NCBI GenBank assembly: GCA_947443645.1
Contig: CANEXF010000004.1
Coordinates: 82,642 to 146,641, forward strand
Direction: 5' to 3'
DNA from: Comamonadaceae bacterium
GTDB taxonomy: Bacteria > Pseudomonadota > Gammaproteobacteria > Burkholderiales > Burkholderiaceae_C
DNA length: 64,000 bases
Shown: positions 15,557 to 24,200 of the stretch, piece after piece
Position numbering within the stretch: position 1 is the stretch's first letter
Layout: each line of letters opens with the position of its first letter
Position numbers and translations under genes: made by a program
The notes under the pieces: model-generated
Databases searched by the model: none
Seen by the model: only the letters and a program-made list of their open reading frames with translations
Told to the model about the DNA's origin: nothing

Positions 15557-16578
15557 CGGTTCGCTGGCTTGTGTGGGGGCAACAGGTCTTGGCTGACCAC
15601 GTCACGGACCTGAATGTTGCGTTCGATGACGCCAAAGGCTTTGTAGGCCTGGGCACCTTTTTGCAGTCCTGCCATGTCAAACGCGCCCAAGCCTCGCTGC
15701 GCGGTGATGTTTGACACGCTGCTGTCGTTGCGTAGGCGGATGATGTCCAAGTTCAGAACGGCGTTTTGACCGTCAATGGCGTACTTGACAGCGAGCTTGG
15801 CAGCCTCTTCGGGGGACTGCATCATCCACTTGGCACTTTCTTGGTAGGCCAGCAAGAACCTCTTGAGCAATTCTTTTTTCTGCTGATACGTGTCTTCGCG
15901 CACCACAAAAAAATCGCTCGAAATATTCAGGTGGTTTTTGACTTCCATCACATTGACACCGCCCAAGCCCCTTTGGCGGCCGACCAGCAATCCGGTGTCG
16001 GTGGCAGCTGTGGCATCGACTTGGCCTTGCATTAAAGGGGCGAAGTTCAGCAAACCGGTCACTACCACGGTCACGTCGGCTTCGGTCAAGCCGGCCTGGT
16101 GCAGCAGCACCTGCAGGTTTTGGCGCGTGCCGCTGGCCAGGCTGTAGACGCCGATGCGTTTGCCCTTTAGGTCGGCTGGCTTGAAAATATTTTGAGATTT
16201 CAAAGACACCACGTTGAAGACATTTTGCGGATAGATGTCGTAGATGGCCCTGAGCTTCTCGCCTTTGTCTAAAGCTGTGAAAAACGAACCGGGGTCGGTG
16301 AAAGCCACTTCAGCTTGTCCGCTGAGTAGGTTGCGCAGGGCGTCACCGCCGCCTGAACCCGGAACGTAGCCCAGATCAATGCCGCGGGCTTTGAAAAAGC
16401 CTTTGTCTTCTTCCACCAGCAAGTTGGTGATTTCGGTGATTGGTTTGCTCCAGCCCGCTACCACCACTTTATCCAGTTTGGCTGCCGCTTGCGCCCAGCC
16501 CAGGCAGGGCGTTGTCAAAGCTAACGCGATACTGAGGGCCCAGCCCAACAGGGAATACATGCCCATTTTCTTCATCAT
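15553..16578 (-). CDS. NMT1/THI5-type ABC substrate-binding protein (ThiY-like)
   Basis: A signal peptide (residues 1-30, ending in GWAQA) is followed by an NMT1/THI5-like periplasmic binding fold: KVVVAGWSKPITEITNLLVEEDKGFFKARGIDLGYVPGSGGGDALRNLLSGQAEVAFTDPG, then LKGKRIGVYSLASGTRQNLQVLLHQAGL. ThiY proteins of this family bind pyrimidine thiamine precursors such as formylaminopyrimidine. The gene lies in a TPP-riboswitch operon with its permease and ATPase, so a thiamine-related ligand is likely. The exact ligand cannot be read from the sequence. Confidence 0.83.
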   Translation of the reverse strand: MMKKMGMYSLLGWALSIALALTTPCLGWAQAAAKLDKVVVAGWSKPITEITNLLVEEDKGFFKARGIDLGYVPGSGGGDALRNLLSGQAEVAFTDPGSFFTALDKGEKLRAIYDIYPQNVFNVVSLKSQNIFKPADLKGKRIGVYSLASGTRQNLQVLLHQAGLTEADVTVVVTGLLNFAPLMQGQVDATAATDTGLLVGRQRGLGGVNVMEVKNHLNISSDFFVVREDTYQQKKELLKRFLLAYQESAKWMMQSPEEAAKLAVKYAIDGQNAVLNLDIIRLRNDSSVSNITAQRGLGAFDMAGLQKGAQAYKAFGVIERNIQVRDVVSQDLLPPHKPANR

Positions 16579-16587
16579 GCTTTCCTT

Positions 16588-17340
16588 TTAAAAAGTTGTG
16601 TCTAAGGGCAAGCAACGATGTGCCAGCCATTGCGCCAATTTGTAAAACGCCAGGCCGAGAACCGTGATAACGGTAAGCACCGCAAACATCAGCGGTGTGT
16701 CCATCGAGCCCTGCGCAGCAATGATCAGCGCGCCCAATCCCCGACTGGCGCCAATGAACTCACCCACTACAGCGCCCACCCAGGCAAGCACCACGGCAAC
16801 TCGCAAGCCCGCAAAAATGTGCGGCAAGCCTGCTGGGATCTTTAAGCGCCACAGTGTTTGCAACCGACTGGCGCGCAGCATGCGAAACAGCTCCAACTGG
16901 CGCGCGTCCACTTGTTGCATGCTGGTGGATGTATTTTCGAGCAGTGGGAAAAAACAAATCAAGGCCGTCATCACAACGGTGGGCAAGGTGCCAAAGCCAA
17001 ACCAGACAATGAACAAGGGCGCAAGTGCCAGCTTGGGCAGAACTTGGCTGATCACCACATAAGGCATCAATACACGACGCCAGCGCAGTGACTCGCCAAG
17101 TACCACGCCACCCGCAAAGCCCAGGGAGGCACCAAGAAGCAAACCCAGCACGACCTCGGTGAGCGTGAGAACGATGTGGGGCAAGAGGTAACCACTGGCC
17201 AAGCCCTGCAGCAGCGACTGCGCCACCGCCGAGGGCGCTGGCAGCACCAAGGGTGAGGTGTGGCAGAGCCGCACCACGGCTTCCCAAGCGGCCAGGAAGG
17301 TCAACCCCAGGGACCAAGACAGAGCCAAATCGCGCCGCAT
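16588..17340 (-). CDS. ABC transporter permease (ThiX-like)
   Basis: This 250-residue BPD_transp_1 permease has about six membrane segments and the EAA-type loop (SMQQVDARQLELFRMLRASRLQTLWRLKIPAGLPHIFAGLRVAV). The ATG at 17340 overlaps the TGA of the ATPase gene, which fixes the start (MRRDLALSWSLG) better than the longer upstream frame. It forms the membrane channel of the importer with the ATPase and the NMT1/THI5-type binding protein, all on one TPP-controlled transcript. Confidence 0.85.
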   Translation of the reverse strand: MRRDLALSWSLGLTFLAAWEAVVRLCHTSPLVLPAPSAVAQSLLQGLASGYLLPHIVLTLTEVVLGLLLGASLGFAGGVVLGESLRWRRVLMPYVVISQVLPKLALAPLFIVWFGFGTLPTVVMTALICFFPLLENTSTSMQQVDARQLELFRMLRASRLQTLWRLKIPAGLPHIFAGLRVAVVLAWVGAVVGEFIGASRGLGALIIAAQGSMDTPLMFAVLTVITVLGLAFYKLAQWLAHRCLPLDTTF

Positions 17341-18086
17341 CACACGCCCCCATCCATAGAGCGGCGCAGCTGGGCGCACAAAGCGGCAAAAGGGGCGCTG
17401 TAGCGCAAGTCCGCCAGGCGCGGGCGCGGCAAATCAATCGCCAAGGGTTCTTGGATGGCCCCGGCCTGCATGAGGCTGACCCGATCAGCTAGGAACACGG
17501 CTTCGCCAATATCGTGTGTGACAAAAAGTACCGAGGTGCCTTGGGCTTTGCACAAGGCCAAAAAGTCTTGATGCAATTCGTCTCGGGTGATGGCATCTAG
17601 AGCTGCAAAGGGCTCGTCCATGAAAAGCACCGAGGGCCGCGTGATCAACGCACGAGCAATCGCCACTCGGCTTTGTTGACCGCCAGAGAGTTCAGCCGGT
17701 CGCGCGTGCAGCAAATTCGAAAGCCCCATCGAGGCCAACAGTTGCTGGGCATGACGGCGGTCGTCATCTGTCACCAGGGCGTGCAAACGCACTGGCAGCA
17801 GCACGTTGTCGGCCACGCTTAGCCAGTTCAGCAGCGTGGGCAATTGAAAGACAAAGCCCATCTCAGGAACAGGGGCCCGCACGTGGCTATCTTGCAGCAA
17901 CACCTGGCCTTGTTGTGGCTGAAGCAGACCTGCGGCGAGTTTGAGTAAGGTGGTTTTCCCGCAACCGCTGCGGCCAATAAGGCAATGGATTTCGCCTGGC
18001 TCCATCTGCAAACTCACGTCACGCACTACTACGCCCCGCTCGGGATATGCGAAATGAACATCTTTAAGTTGCAGAAATTGCGCCAT
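17340..18086 (-). CDS. ABC transporter ATP-binding protein (ThiZ-like)
   Basis: The 248-residue ATPase has Walker A IGRSGCGKTT, Q-loop VFQLPTLLNWLS, signature LSGGQQSRVAIARAL, Walker B VLFMDEPFAALD and the H-loop FVTHDIGEAVF, as in the nitrate/taurine/thiamine-precursor (TauB/SsuB) group. I start it at the ATG at 18086 (MAQFLQLKDVHF), which follows the stop of the acyl reductase gene by one base. It drives import by the neighbouring permease and binding protein. Confidence 0.88.
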   Translation of the reverse strand: MAQFLQLKDVHFAYPERGVVVRDVSLQMEPGEIHCLIGRSGCGKTTLLKLAAGLLQPQQGQVLLQDSHVRAPVPEMGFVFQLPTLLNWLSVADNVLLPVRLHALVTDDDRRHAQQLLASMGLSNLLHARPAELSGGQQSRVAIARALITRPSVLFMDEPFAALDAITRDELHQDFLALCKAQGTSVLFVTHDIGEAVFLADRVSLMQAGAIQEPLAIDLPRPRLADLRYSAPFAALCAQLRRSMDGGV

Positions 18087-18087
18087 A

Positions 18088-19566
18088 TCAGAGCTCGTAT
18101 GAGGTGAAATTTTCGGCACTGCGCTCAGTGCTGTCCTCTATGTCGACCCATCGCACCAGGTCGAGCAAGCTGAAGCGTCCGTCGTGATGCCAGCCCGCTT
18201 CTGGAGCGGTCATCGAGCCCAATGCACATAGGCGTGTCACACCAACTTGGCCCAAGCACTCACCCAAATGCAGCAGCTCTTCGGGGGCTGCGGCCAAACC
18301 TACAGTTTGCAAAAAGTCGCGTTGAGGCACGACCAATTCTGCTACTTCATCTAGGCTATCCACGGCCACCACCAACACGTTGCGGTTAAGCGGGCCGGGT
18401 GTGAGTGGCAAGGCTTGATCGGAAAATACCACGCAGCCCCAATGGGCATCGCCACCCAATACCTTGCGCCTGGCACCATTGAGCACGGCCAACTCATGCG
18501 TCTCTCTCCAAGCGCCCACCACTGCGCTTTCTTCAAGGGCCAAGACGCGACGTGACCATTTGTGCTTCAAAGCGGCTAAGGCGCTGGCGAGATGCTGCGC
18601 AAATTCTTCGGGGCTCAAGCGCCCTCCGCGTTGCACATAAAACACATGCGGCGAGTAGCAGCCTTGTTGCTCAAAGCGCGCCACGTCCGAAGCCGCTTGG
18701 CGGGCGACAACCGGGCCTTTATTGTCCGAGAGCGTCGCCGCCGACACCATGCCAAAACTCAGTTTGTGACCGTGTGGCAAAAACCTTGTGGTCACCGGGA
18801 CCTGCACTTGGATGGCGCTAAGTGCGTCATTGCCGCCATAGGCAAGCACCACATCGGCCAAGTCGAAGGCGCGCTGCTCGGCGCTGGGTGTGGGTACGGT
18901 GGCATTTTCGCCGCTGGGCCACCACACCACGGCAAAACAGTCGGCCCAGCGGGGTTCGACCTCAGCCAACAACCTGGCATAGAGGCTGGCAAAAATGGGT
19001 TCGGCACTGGCAACTTTGCCAATCGAGCCGGCTTTGACCAACAGACCCGAGACCCAGCTCCACATCGGCAGGGCGGGCACATTACCGGCCCAGACATGAA
19101 CCAGCAATTCGGGACCAAAGGCTTTGCTCCAACCGCCTTTGGCTCGGGGCTGAAACTCGTCCAGCAGCTTGGGGTTGGCGAAATCTTCGGTCACGAAACG
19201 CTGCAATTGCAGCGCACGAAAAGTTTGCAGATAGGAGCTCAGATTCAGCCGCACCATATCCGCATCGAAGCCGGTGGCTTGAGGCAGTAGTCGATCGAGC
19301 TGTTGGCGGTATTCGTCCTGCGAGTCAAGCAAACGGGCTGTTGCGCTGTCCAGCACGCGCACGATGTCCGACACGGTCATGGTCTTCAAATGCACTTGAC
19401 TGGCTGCACGAATGCGCGCGGCTAATGTTGTCATTTGATCGGGGCTGGGCTGGGGCACGTCGACCAGGAGCGGCGCATCGGGCGTGCCCAGGGTCAGTCG
19501 ATGCCAGACCACCTCGGCGCTCCTTAACCCGGGCAGATAACCTGCTTGAAAGACCGACGTGTTCAT
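18088..19566 (-). CDS. LuxC-like acyl-CoA/acyl-thioester reductase
   Basis: The 492-residue protein belongs to the LuxC acyl-CoA reductase family, related to aldehyde dehydrogenases. It shows the conserved VHVWAGNVPALP block (157-168) and the catalytic cysteine Cys303 in FEQQGCYSPHVFYV, which in LuxC takes the acyl group before NADPH reduction to an aldehyde. It is translationally coupled to the LuxE-like gene (4-base overlap) and followed at once by ABC transporter genes. No luciferase genes are near, so this is not bioluminescence. The TPP riboswitch implies a thiamine-linked acyl substrate, which is inference. Confidence 0.83.
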   Translation of the reverse strand: MNTSVFQAGYLPGLRSAEVVWHRLTLGTPDAPLLVDVPQPSPDQMTTLAARIRAASQVHLKTMTVSDIVRVLDSATARLLDSQDEYRQQLDRLLPQATGFDADMVRLNLSSYLQTFRALQLQRFVTEDFANPKLLDEFQPRAKGGWSKAFGPELLVHVWAGNVPALPMWSWVSGLLVKAGSIGKVASAEPIFASLYARLLAEVEPRWADCFAVVWWPSGENATVPTPSAEQRAFDLADVVLAYGGNDALSAIQVQVPVTTRFLPHGHKLSFGMVSAATLSDNKGPVVARQAASDVARFEQQGCYSPHVFYVQRGGRLSPEEFAQHLASALAALKHKWSRRVLALEESAVVGAWRETHELAVLNGARRKVLGGDAHWGCVVFSDQALPLTPGPLNRNVLVVAVDSLDEVAELVVPQRDFLQTVGLAAAPEELLHLGECLGQVGVTRLCALGSMTAPEAGWHHDGRFSLLDLVRWVDIEDSTERSAENFTSYEL

Positions 19567-20705
19567 TCTCTAGCAGCTTGCAAAAATTCGTCTACCGCTA
19601 AAGAGCAGCCTTTGGCTTGTGTACCCTGGGCGCGGCCTAGCAAGACGAAGCCATCCTCGCTGCTCTGCCCCACGTCTTCTGTGAGGATAGTGACTACGGA
19701 GTTGAAGTTGGCGAGGTCGGTGTGGGCCAAGATGCCACGCTCGCCATCCGGTACGTCGTTGCCGGTTAGTGGATCGACCAAGCGTGAACGAATCCAGTGG
19801 GGGCCACGTTTGACCGAGGGCACTGTGCGGTTGCCCGCGTCGTAGAACTGAGTGCTCAACTCGGTCATCCCGTACATGTTGAGGCAATGGTCGCGGCTGA
19901 CGCCAAATGTGGCTGAGAGTTGAGCGTAAAACGCGTCCATAGGAACTTCGCGGGACTGGCCTTTGAAACTGCCGGTGTCCAGCAGGCGGCTGCCTGAAGG
20001 CAGTTGAAAAGTTTGGCCACGCGCCTGCAGAGCGTCCATCAGATGCACAAAGCTGTAACTTGCACCAAGTAAGAAAAAGGCTTCCCCACTGAGTTGGGCT
20101 TGCGTGAGGGCGTCGCAGAGCGAGTCGACCTGCAGGCCTGACTCGTTCAGGTAGTAAGCGCTGTCTGATGTACCCAACTGGGCGATGGCCAATGCCAGGT
20201 AATGAGCCAGTGATGAATTGGGCATCAGTGTTTCATTGGGAAACAGCAGGCCCATACGCACCTGCGAGCGCCCTTGCATCACATGGTGTGCAAAGTTGCG
20301 CAGCATAGACGCGTCATAAACGGCCATTGTGGGGTGGTGGTGGCGGCCTTTCACATCACCACGGGTGGTTCCGCTGGTCATAAACACGCGGGCACAGTCT
20401 TCAGGTGCAGCGCAGCTGAGGGTCAAGTCTTTGAAGGCATTGATAGGTACAGCCGGGATGTCGCGCCAACTTTTCACCACTCGAGGTGTTTTCCCCCGCC
20501 CCTGACAAAACCGCTGGAACGGATGGTTGTTTTCAAATTGGTAGGCAAAAAGGCGAAGGGCAAACGCGTTGAACTCATCGTCACTGACCGTGGGACGTCC
20601 CAAAAAAGCCAGAAGGTCTGAAACGATCAATTCAGATTGTGCGTTCTCTAAAGCCACAGTGCTTCGCCATTTCAAAAATATGGCAGGTCGGCTAGGTAAG
20701 AGCAA
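19563..20705 (-). CDS. LuxE-like acyl-protein synthetase (AMP-forming)
   Basis: The protein of about 380 residues belongs to the LuxE acyl-protein synthetase family within the adenylate-forming enzymes. The phosphate-binding FMTSGTTRG (108-116) and the adenylate motif YGMTELSTQFYD (278-289) are present, as is LLDTGSFKG. LuxE activates a carboxylate with ATP and hands the acyl group to LuxC. It is the first gene after the TPP riboswitch. Starts are weak: TTG at 20705 gives the longest frame, GTG at 20657 (VALENAQ) is an alternative. With the reductase and SDR it forms a carboxylate-to-alcohol reduction set. Confidence 0.83.
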   Translation of the reverse strand: MLLPSRPAIFLKWRSTVALENAQSELIVSDLLAFLGRPTVSDDEFNAFALRLFAYQFENNHPFQRFCQGRGKTPRVVKSWRDIPAVPINAFKDLTLSCAAPEDCARVFMTSGTTRGDVKGRHHHPTMAVYDASMLRNFAHHVMQGRSQVRMGLLFPNETLMPNSSLAHYLALAIAQLGTSDSAYYLNESGLQVDSLCDALTQAQLSGEAFFLLGASYSFVHLMDALQARGQTFQLPSGSRLLDTGSFKGQSREVPMDAFYAQLSATFGVSRDHCLNMYGMTELSTQFYDAGNRTVPSVKRGPHWIRSRLVDPLTGNDVPDGERGILAHTDLANFNSVVTILTEDVGQSSEDGFVLLGRAQGTQAKGCSLAVDEFLQAARE

Positions 20706-20740
20706 AGGTGCTCAGACGGAACACTACTCTTTTAAACAAA

Positions 20741-20830
20741 GCTTCCCTGCGCGAGGATTACCTCAATCAGGTTCAAAGGGACTTTCTCAGTCGCAGCCGT
20801 CTGTAACAGAAAGCCGAAACACCCCTAGCG
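20741..20830 (-). promoter_or_regulatory. TPP (THI-box) riboswitch
   Basis: On the minus strand the order of conserved TPP aptamer parts is complete: ctaggggtg, a variable stem, ctgcgactgagaaag, ccctttgaacctgat, taatcctcgcgcaggg, and aagc closing P1 with gct. The CTGAGA and CCTGAT boxes are exact. It lies 36 bases upstream of the first possible LuxE start. TPP binding normally turns off such genes by termination or by hiding the ribosome-binding site; no strong terminator hairpin is seen here, so translational control is more likely. Confidence 0.93.
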
Positions 20831-21056
20831 AATGCACTGTCGCCAGTGCAGGCGGCAAGTGTAGGCGAAAGTTCGCACTATGAAAAGAGGAGCTGCTTGC
20901 GCCAGTCGCCATTGGTTCACAAGCTGTTTTGGGTGAAAAAGGCGGTGGCATGGGCGCCTGGTTAGCGCATTTCTTGCACCAGATAGTCTCGCAAAGCAAT
21001 AGAGACGGGCGCTGGCAGCTAGCAAATAAGGAGCGGTCTGGGCGTGCTGGCGGGTT

Positions 21057-22115
21057 TCAAGCCGGTGCGGGGCGCGGCGTGTCGTGATCCACGCCCAGCA
21101 ACTGGTGCAGCCGGCTGCTGGTGGTGGTGTACTGCAACTGCACCTTCTTGTCCGGGAAGATGATTTCTGCGGCACCAAATGCGGCCAGCGCGCACTCATG
21201 AAAACCGCTCAGGATCAGCTTTTTCTTGCCTGGGTAGCTGTTGATGTCGCCGACTGCAAAAATCCCGGGAATGCTGGTTGAAAACTTCTCGGTATCGACC
21301 AGAACCTGCTTGCGCTCGATCTCCAGCCCCCAATGTGCGACTGGTCCCAGCTTGGGCGACAGGCCAAAGAACACCAGCAGCGCGTCCAGCGCGATGGCCC
21401 GGGTTTGGCCATCCGTGCCGGTGATGTGGATGGCGCTCAGCTGAGCTGCGATCTCGTCGTAGCCGGTTGCCTGACCAACGACAAACTGGATTTTTTTGGC
21501 TTCGCACAGTGCCTTGAAGGCTTGAGTCAGCTCAGGCGCGGCCTGAAACACCTCACGCCTGTGCACCAGCGTGACGCTTTTGGCCTGTTCCGCCCCTGCC
21601 GAGGCCAGGCGCACCGCCCAGCCTAGTGCGGCGTCATCGCCACCCATGATGACGATATCCTTGCCGGCAAAGCGCTCAGGCTCGGCGACGCGGTAAAACA
21701 GCTGGCTGCCTTCAAATTTCTCCAGGCCTTCCAGCACCAGGCGTTTGGGCTGAAAAGCGCCTACGCCGGCAGCGAGAAATATGGTTTTGGCTAGGAAACG
21801 GCTGCCGTTGGACAGGCTCGCGAGAAAGCGCCCATCGGGCTGTGGTTTAAGTTCGCTGACTTCCTGACCCAGATGAAAGCTGGCGTCAAAGGGCTCAATC
21901 TGCTTGAGCAGGTTGGCAACCAACTCGCGGCCGGTGCAGCGGACCGTGCCGGGAATGTCGTAAATCGGTTTGTCGGGGTAAAGCTCAATGCACTGACCGC
22001 CAGGGTAGGGCAGGGAATCCACCACATGCGCCTTGATTTCCAGCAGGCCGAGCTGAAAAACCTGGAACAGGCCGGCCGGGCCAGCGCCTATGACAAGCGC
22101 ATCGGTTTCAATCAT
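21057..22115 (-). CDS. Ferredoxin-NADP reductase, thioredoxin-reductase-like type
   Basis: The 352-residue flavoprotein has an FAD motif at the N-terminus ([18 protein letters not shown]), [22 protein letters not shown], a central NADPH-binding motif ([16 protein letters not shown]) and C-terminal [22 protein letters not shown]. It lacks the CxxC of thioredoxin reductase, which is characteristic of the TrxR-like ferredoxin/flavodoxin NADP reductases. It lies directly downstream of the ferredoxin gene fdxA and of the sulfate-reduction genes, so NADPH to ferredoxin to sulfite reductase is a plausible electron path. Confidence 0.88.
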   Translation of the reverse strand: MIETDALVIGAGPAGLFQVFQLGLLEIKAHVVDSLPYPGGQCIELYPDKPIYDIPGTVRCTGRELVANLLKQIEPFDASFHLGQEVSELKPQPDGRFLASLSNGSRFLAKTIFLAAGVGAFQPKRLVLEGLEKFEGSQLFYRVAEPERFAGKDIVIMGGDDAALGWAVRLASAGAEQAKSVTLVHRREVFQAAPELTQAFKALCEAKKIQFVVGQATGYDEIAAQLSAIHITGTDGQTRAIALDALLVFFGLSPKLGPVAHWGLEIERKQVLVDTEKFSTSIPGIFAVGDINSYPGKKKLILSGFHECALAAFGAAEIIFPDKKVQLQYTTTSSRLHQLLGVDHDTPRPAPA

Positions 22116-22227
22116 TCAAACACCCCTGCCGGATGCTCACTTTGTGTCGCACCACATCCCCTTGCAGGGGAAGACGCCTGCGGCCTGGCAAACCCAGTTC
22201 TGCGGCGTCTACTTGCAGGGTACATGT

Positions 22228-22557
22228 TCAGCGAACCAGTTCCGACAGTTTCCCGGTTTTGTCTTTCCACTCGTCCGCATCGGGCAAGGCGTCTTTGCGC
22301 TTGGTTATGCTTTTCCAGCCGGGGGCATGGCTCAATTCCATATTGAGCTTGATGAAGTGCAGTTGATCGGCCGGTGTGTCTTCTTCGGCATAAATGGCAT
22401 TGACCGGGCACTCCGGGATGCACACGGCGCAGTCAATACATTCGTCCGGATCAATCACCAGCATGTTGGGACCTTCACGGAAGCAATCAACAGGGCAGAC
22501 GTCCACACAGTCGGTGTATTTGCAGCGGATGCAGGAGTCGGAGACGATGTGGGTCAT
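22228..22557 (-). CDS. fdxA: 7Fe ferredoxin FdxA
   Basis: This 109-residue ferredoxin has the Azotobacter FdI-type pattern: N-terminal [18 protein letters not shown] for the mixed 3Fe-4S and 4Fe-4S set and the second motif [16 protein letters not shown]. The C-terminal extension (about residues 60-109, ending in [13 protein letters not shown]) is typical for FdxA. It is a low-potential electron carrier in the cytoplasm. The reductase gene lies 112 bases downstream on the same strand, separated by a GC-rich palindromic stretch. Confidence 0.94.
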   Translation of the reverse strand: MTHIVSDSCIRCKYTDCVDVCPVDCFREGPNMLVIDPDECIDCAVCIPECPVNAIYAEEDTPADQLHFIKLNMELSHAPGWKSITKRKDALPDADEWKDKTGKLSELVR

Positions 22558-22662
22558 GATGTGTTGGCTGATCGGTGGAAACCCCCGATTTTAAAGGCTT
22601 TCCAAGGGCAGGATTGAGCAGGGTTAAAGAAACGCAGCCGCGGCTGCGATGGTTTGCGGCGC

Positions 22663-24087
22663 TCAGACGATCAGAGCGGCGCCTGAGGTCTTGTGCGATG
22701 CGGTATCCACGAGCACCAGCGAGCCCAGCACGCGCGAACGCTTGTAGGGCAGGGCGGCTATGGGTTCAAGCAGCGCCAGCTCGACCACACCAATTGCATT
22801 GGCGTCGAGCTGCGTGGCCTCATGGCTTTCCAGCGTGTTGATGTTGATGTGGCTAACGATGCGCTTGATCTTGGCCTTGACCCAGCGGTGGCCGTGCAAG
22901 GCCCAGTACATGCGGCCGGGCACCAGTGGTTCTTCGTCCATCCATGCCACCGTCGCGGTGATCTCGCGTGAACCCAACGGTGGCTCGAAGCCGCCATCGG
23001 CCAGTAACCAGTCGCCGCGGGATACATCGAGCTCGCGATCCAGAATGATGCCGGCGCTGTGTCCGGCCTTGATGCTCTTGGGCTGACGCGCGTGGTCCAG
23101 CACCTGGGCCACGGTGGCGGTTTTGCCGCCGGGCAGCACGGTGATTTGCTGGCCGGGCTGCAGCGTGCCACTGGCGATGCGGCCCCAGAAAATGCGCCGG
23201 CCCTGCGATGTGTCGGCGTTTGGTGAGGAATGTTCCGCCGACAGGCCGCCCTTAGGCGGAACAGCCCCCTCGGGGGGCAGAGAGGACACCTTGGTGCCGA
23301 ACGTGGGGGCCGGTTTCTCGACCCACTGCACCGGAAAGGCAAAGGGCTGCGCGGTGTCGGCCGGATTGGACGACAACTGCTCAAGGATTTGCAGCAGACC
23401 GGGGCCGCTGTAGTCGCACCAGCCGGGATGGGCATCGACGACGTTGTACCCTATCAGTGCGGACACCGGGACGATGGCCGTGACGGGAATGTCGGCATGT
23501 TCTGCAAACTTTCGCAGTGCTGCGCTGATGTGGGCAAAGGCCAGCGCCGGGTTGGCCACGGCATCAAGCTTGTTGACGGCAAACACGATGGACGGCACGC
23601 GTAGCAGGTTGACCAGCAGCGAATGGCGGCGCGTTTGCGGCAGCAGCTCAGGCAAGGGCGATTGCCAGTCGAGCTTGGTGGCATCGACCAGCACCACGGC
23701 CGCGTCGGCGCTGGAGGCTGCCGTGACCATGTTGCGGGTGTACTGCTCGTGGCCGGGCGCGTCGGCAATGATGAACTTGCGCGCGGCCGTGTTGAAGTAA
23801 CGGTAGGCCACGTCGATCGTGATGCCCTGCTCGCGCTCGGCCTGCAGGCCGTCGGTCAGCAGGGCCAGGTCGGTCTGGCCGCCGCGCTGCACGCCTGCAA
23901 GCTGGTCCTGCAGCACGGTTTTGCTGTCAACCAGCAGGCGGCCTATCAGCGTGCTTTTGCCGTCATCGACGCTGCCGCAGGTGACAAAGCGCAGGGCGGC
24001 GCGGGTGTCCTGACCGCTTGCCGCAGTTGTGTCTATCTGTCTGTTTTCGAAGCTTTGGGGCTGGGGTGCGGTGGTCGAAGTGTTCAT
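22663..24087 (-). CDS. cysN: Sulfate adenylyltransferase subunit 1 (GTPase)
   Basis: CysN is the GTPase subunit that drives ATP sulfurylase (with CysD) to make adenylyl sulfate. G1 CGSVDDGKSTLIGRLL, G3 DAPGHEQY and G4 NKLD are present, followed by an EF-Tu-like beta-barrel domain. The ATG at 24087 (MNTSTTAPQPQSF) has gaga upstream; another ATG at 24117 is possible. The frame holds an unusual insertion of about 35 residues after VEKPAPTF, encoded by a dispersed palindromic repeat (23197-23309). No APS kinase domain is fused. It follows cysD in the cys operon. Confidence 0.93.
   Translation of the reverse strand: MNTSTTAPQPQSFENRQIDTTAASGQDTRAALRFVTCGSVDDGKSTLIGRLLVDSKTVLQDQLAGVQRGGQTDLALLTDGLQAEREQGITIDVAYRYFNTAARKFIIADAPGHEQYTRNMVTAASSADAAVVLVDATKLDWQSPLPELLPQTRRHSLLVNLLRVPSIVFAVNKLDAVANPALAFAHISAALRKFAEHADIPVTAIVPVSALIGYNVVDAHPGWCDYSGPGLLQILEQLSSNPADTAQPFAFPVQWVEKPAPTFGTKVSSLPPEGAVPPKGGLSAEHSSPNADTSQGRRIFWGRIASGTLQPGQQITVLPGGKTATVAQVLDHARQPKSIKAGHSAGIILDRELDVSRGDWLLADGGFEPPLGSREITATVAWMDEEPLVPGRMYWALHGHRWVKAKIKRIVSHININTLESHEATQLDANAIGVVELALLEPIAALPYKRSRVLGSLVLVDTASHKTSGAALIV
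23197..23309 (-). repeat. Dispersed GC-rich palindromic repeat inserted in frame in cysN
   Basis: The core cagccccctcggggggcag at 23262-23280 is the exact reverse complement of 43943-43961 in the intergenic repeat after the peroxiredoxin gene. The flank cgaacgtggggg (23298-23309) and a GGGCGGCC-like part match too. It encodes about GTKVSSLPPEGAVPPKGG and following residues, which are absent from usual CysN proteins between the VxKP strand and WGRIASG. Confidence 0.75.
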
Positions 24088-24117
24088 GTCGGTCTCAAAA
24101 ATAGTCGATGTCTTCAT

Positions 24118-24200
24118 CAGCGGGGGCCGGGGTCCGGCTTTGCCGGCTCCAGGCGCCTGCCCCCTGGGGGGAAGCGGGCAAAGCCCGCTCAGGGGGGAGC
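24118..24200. repeat. Palindromic GC-rich intergenic repeat between cysD and cysN
   Basis: The stretch contains ggctttgccggctcc, ctgccccctggggggaagc and gggcaaagcccgctcagggggg, two or three nested GC-rich dyads. It resembles the repeat copies in cysN and at 43917. It may form a strong RNA hairpin between the two reading frames. Confidence 0.5.

Noticed and set aside
18088-20705. Bioluminescence genes (luxC/luxE)
   Set aside because: No luxA, luxB or luxD homologue is present, and the pair is followed by a ThiXYZ-like importer and preceded by a TPP riboswitch.
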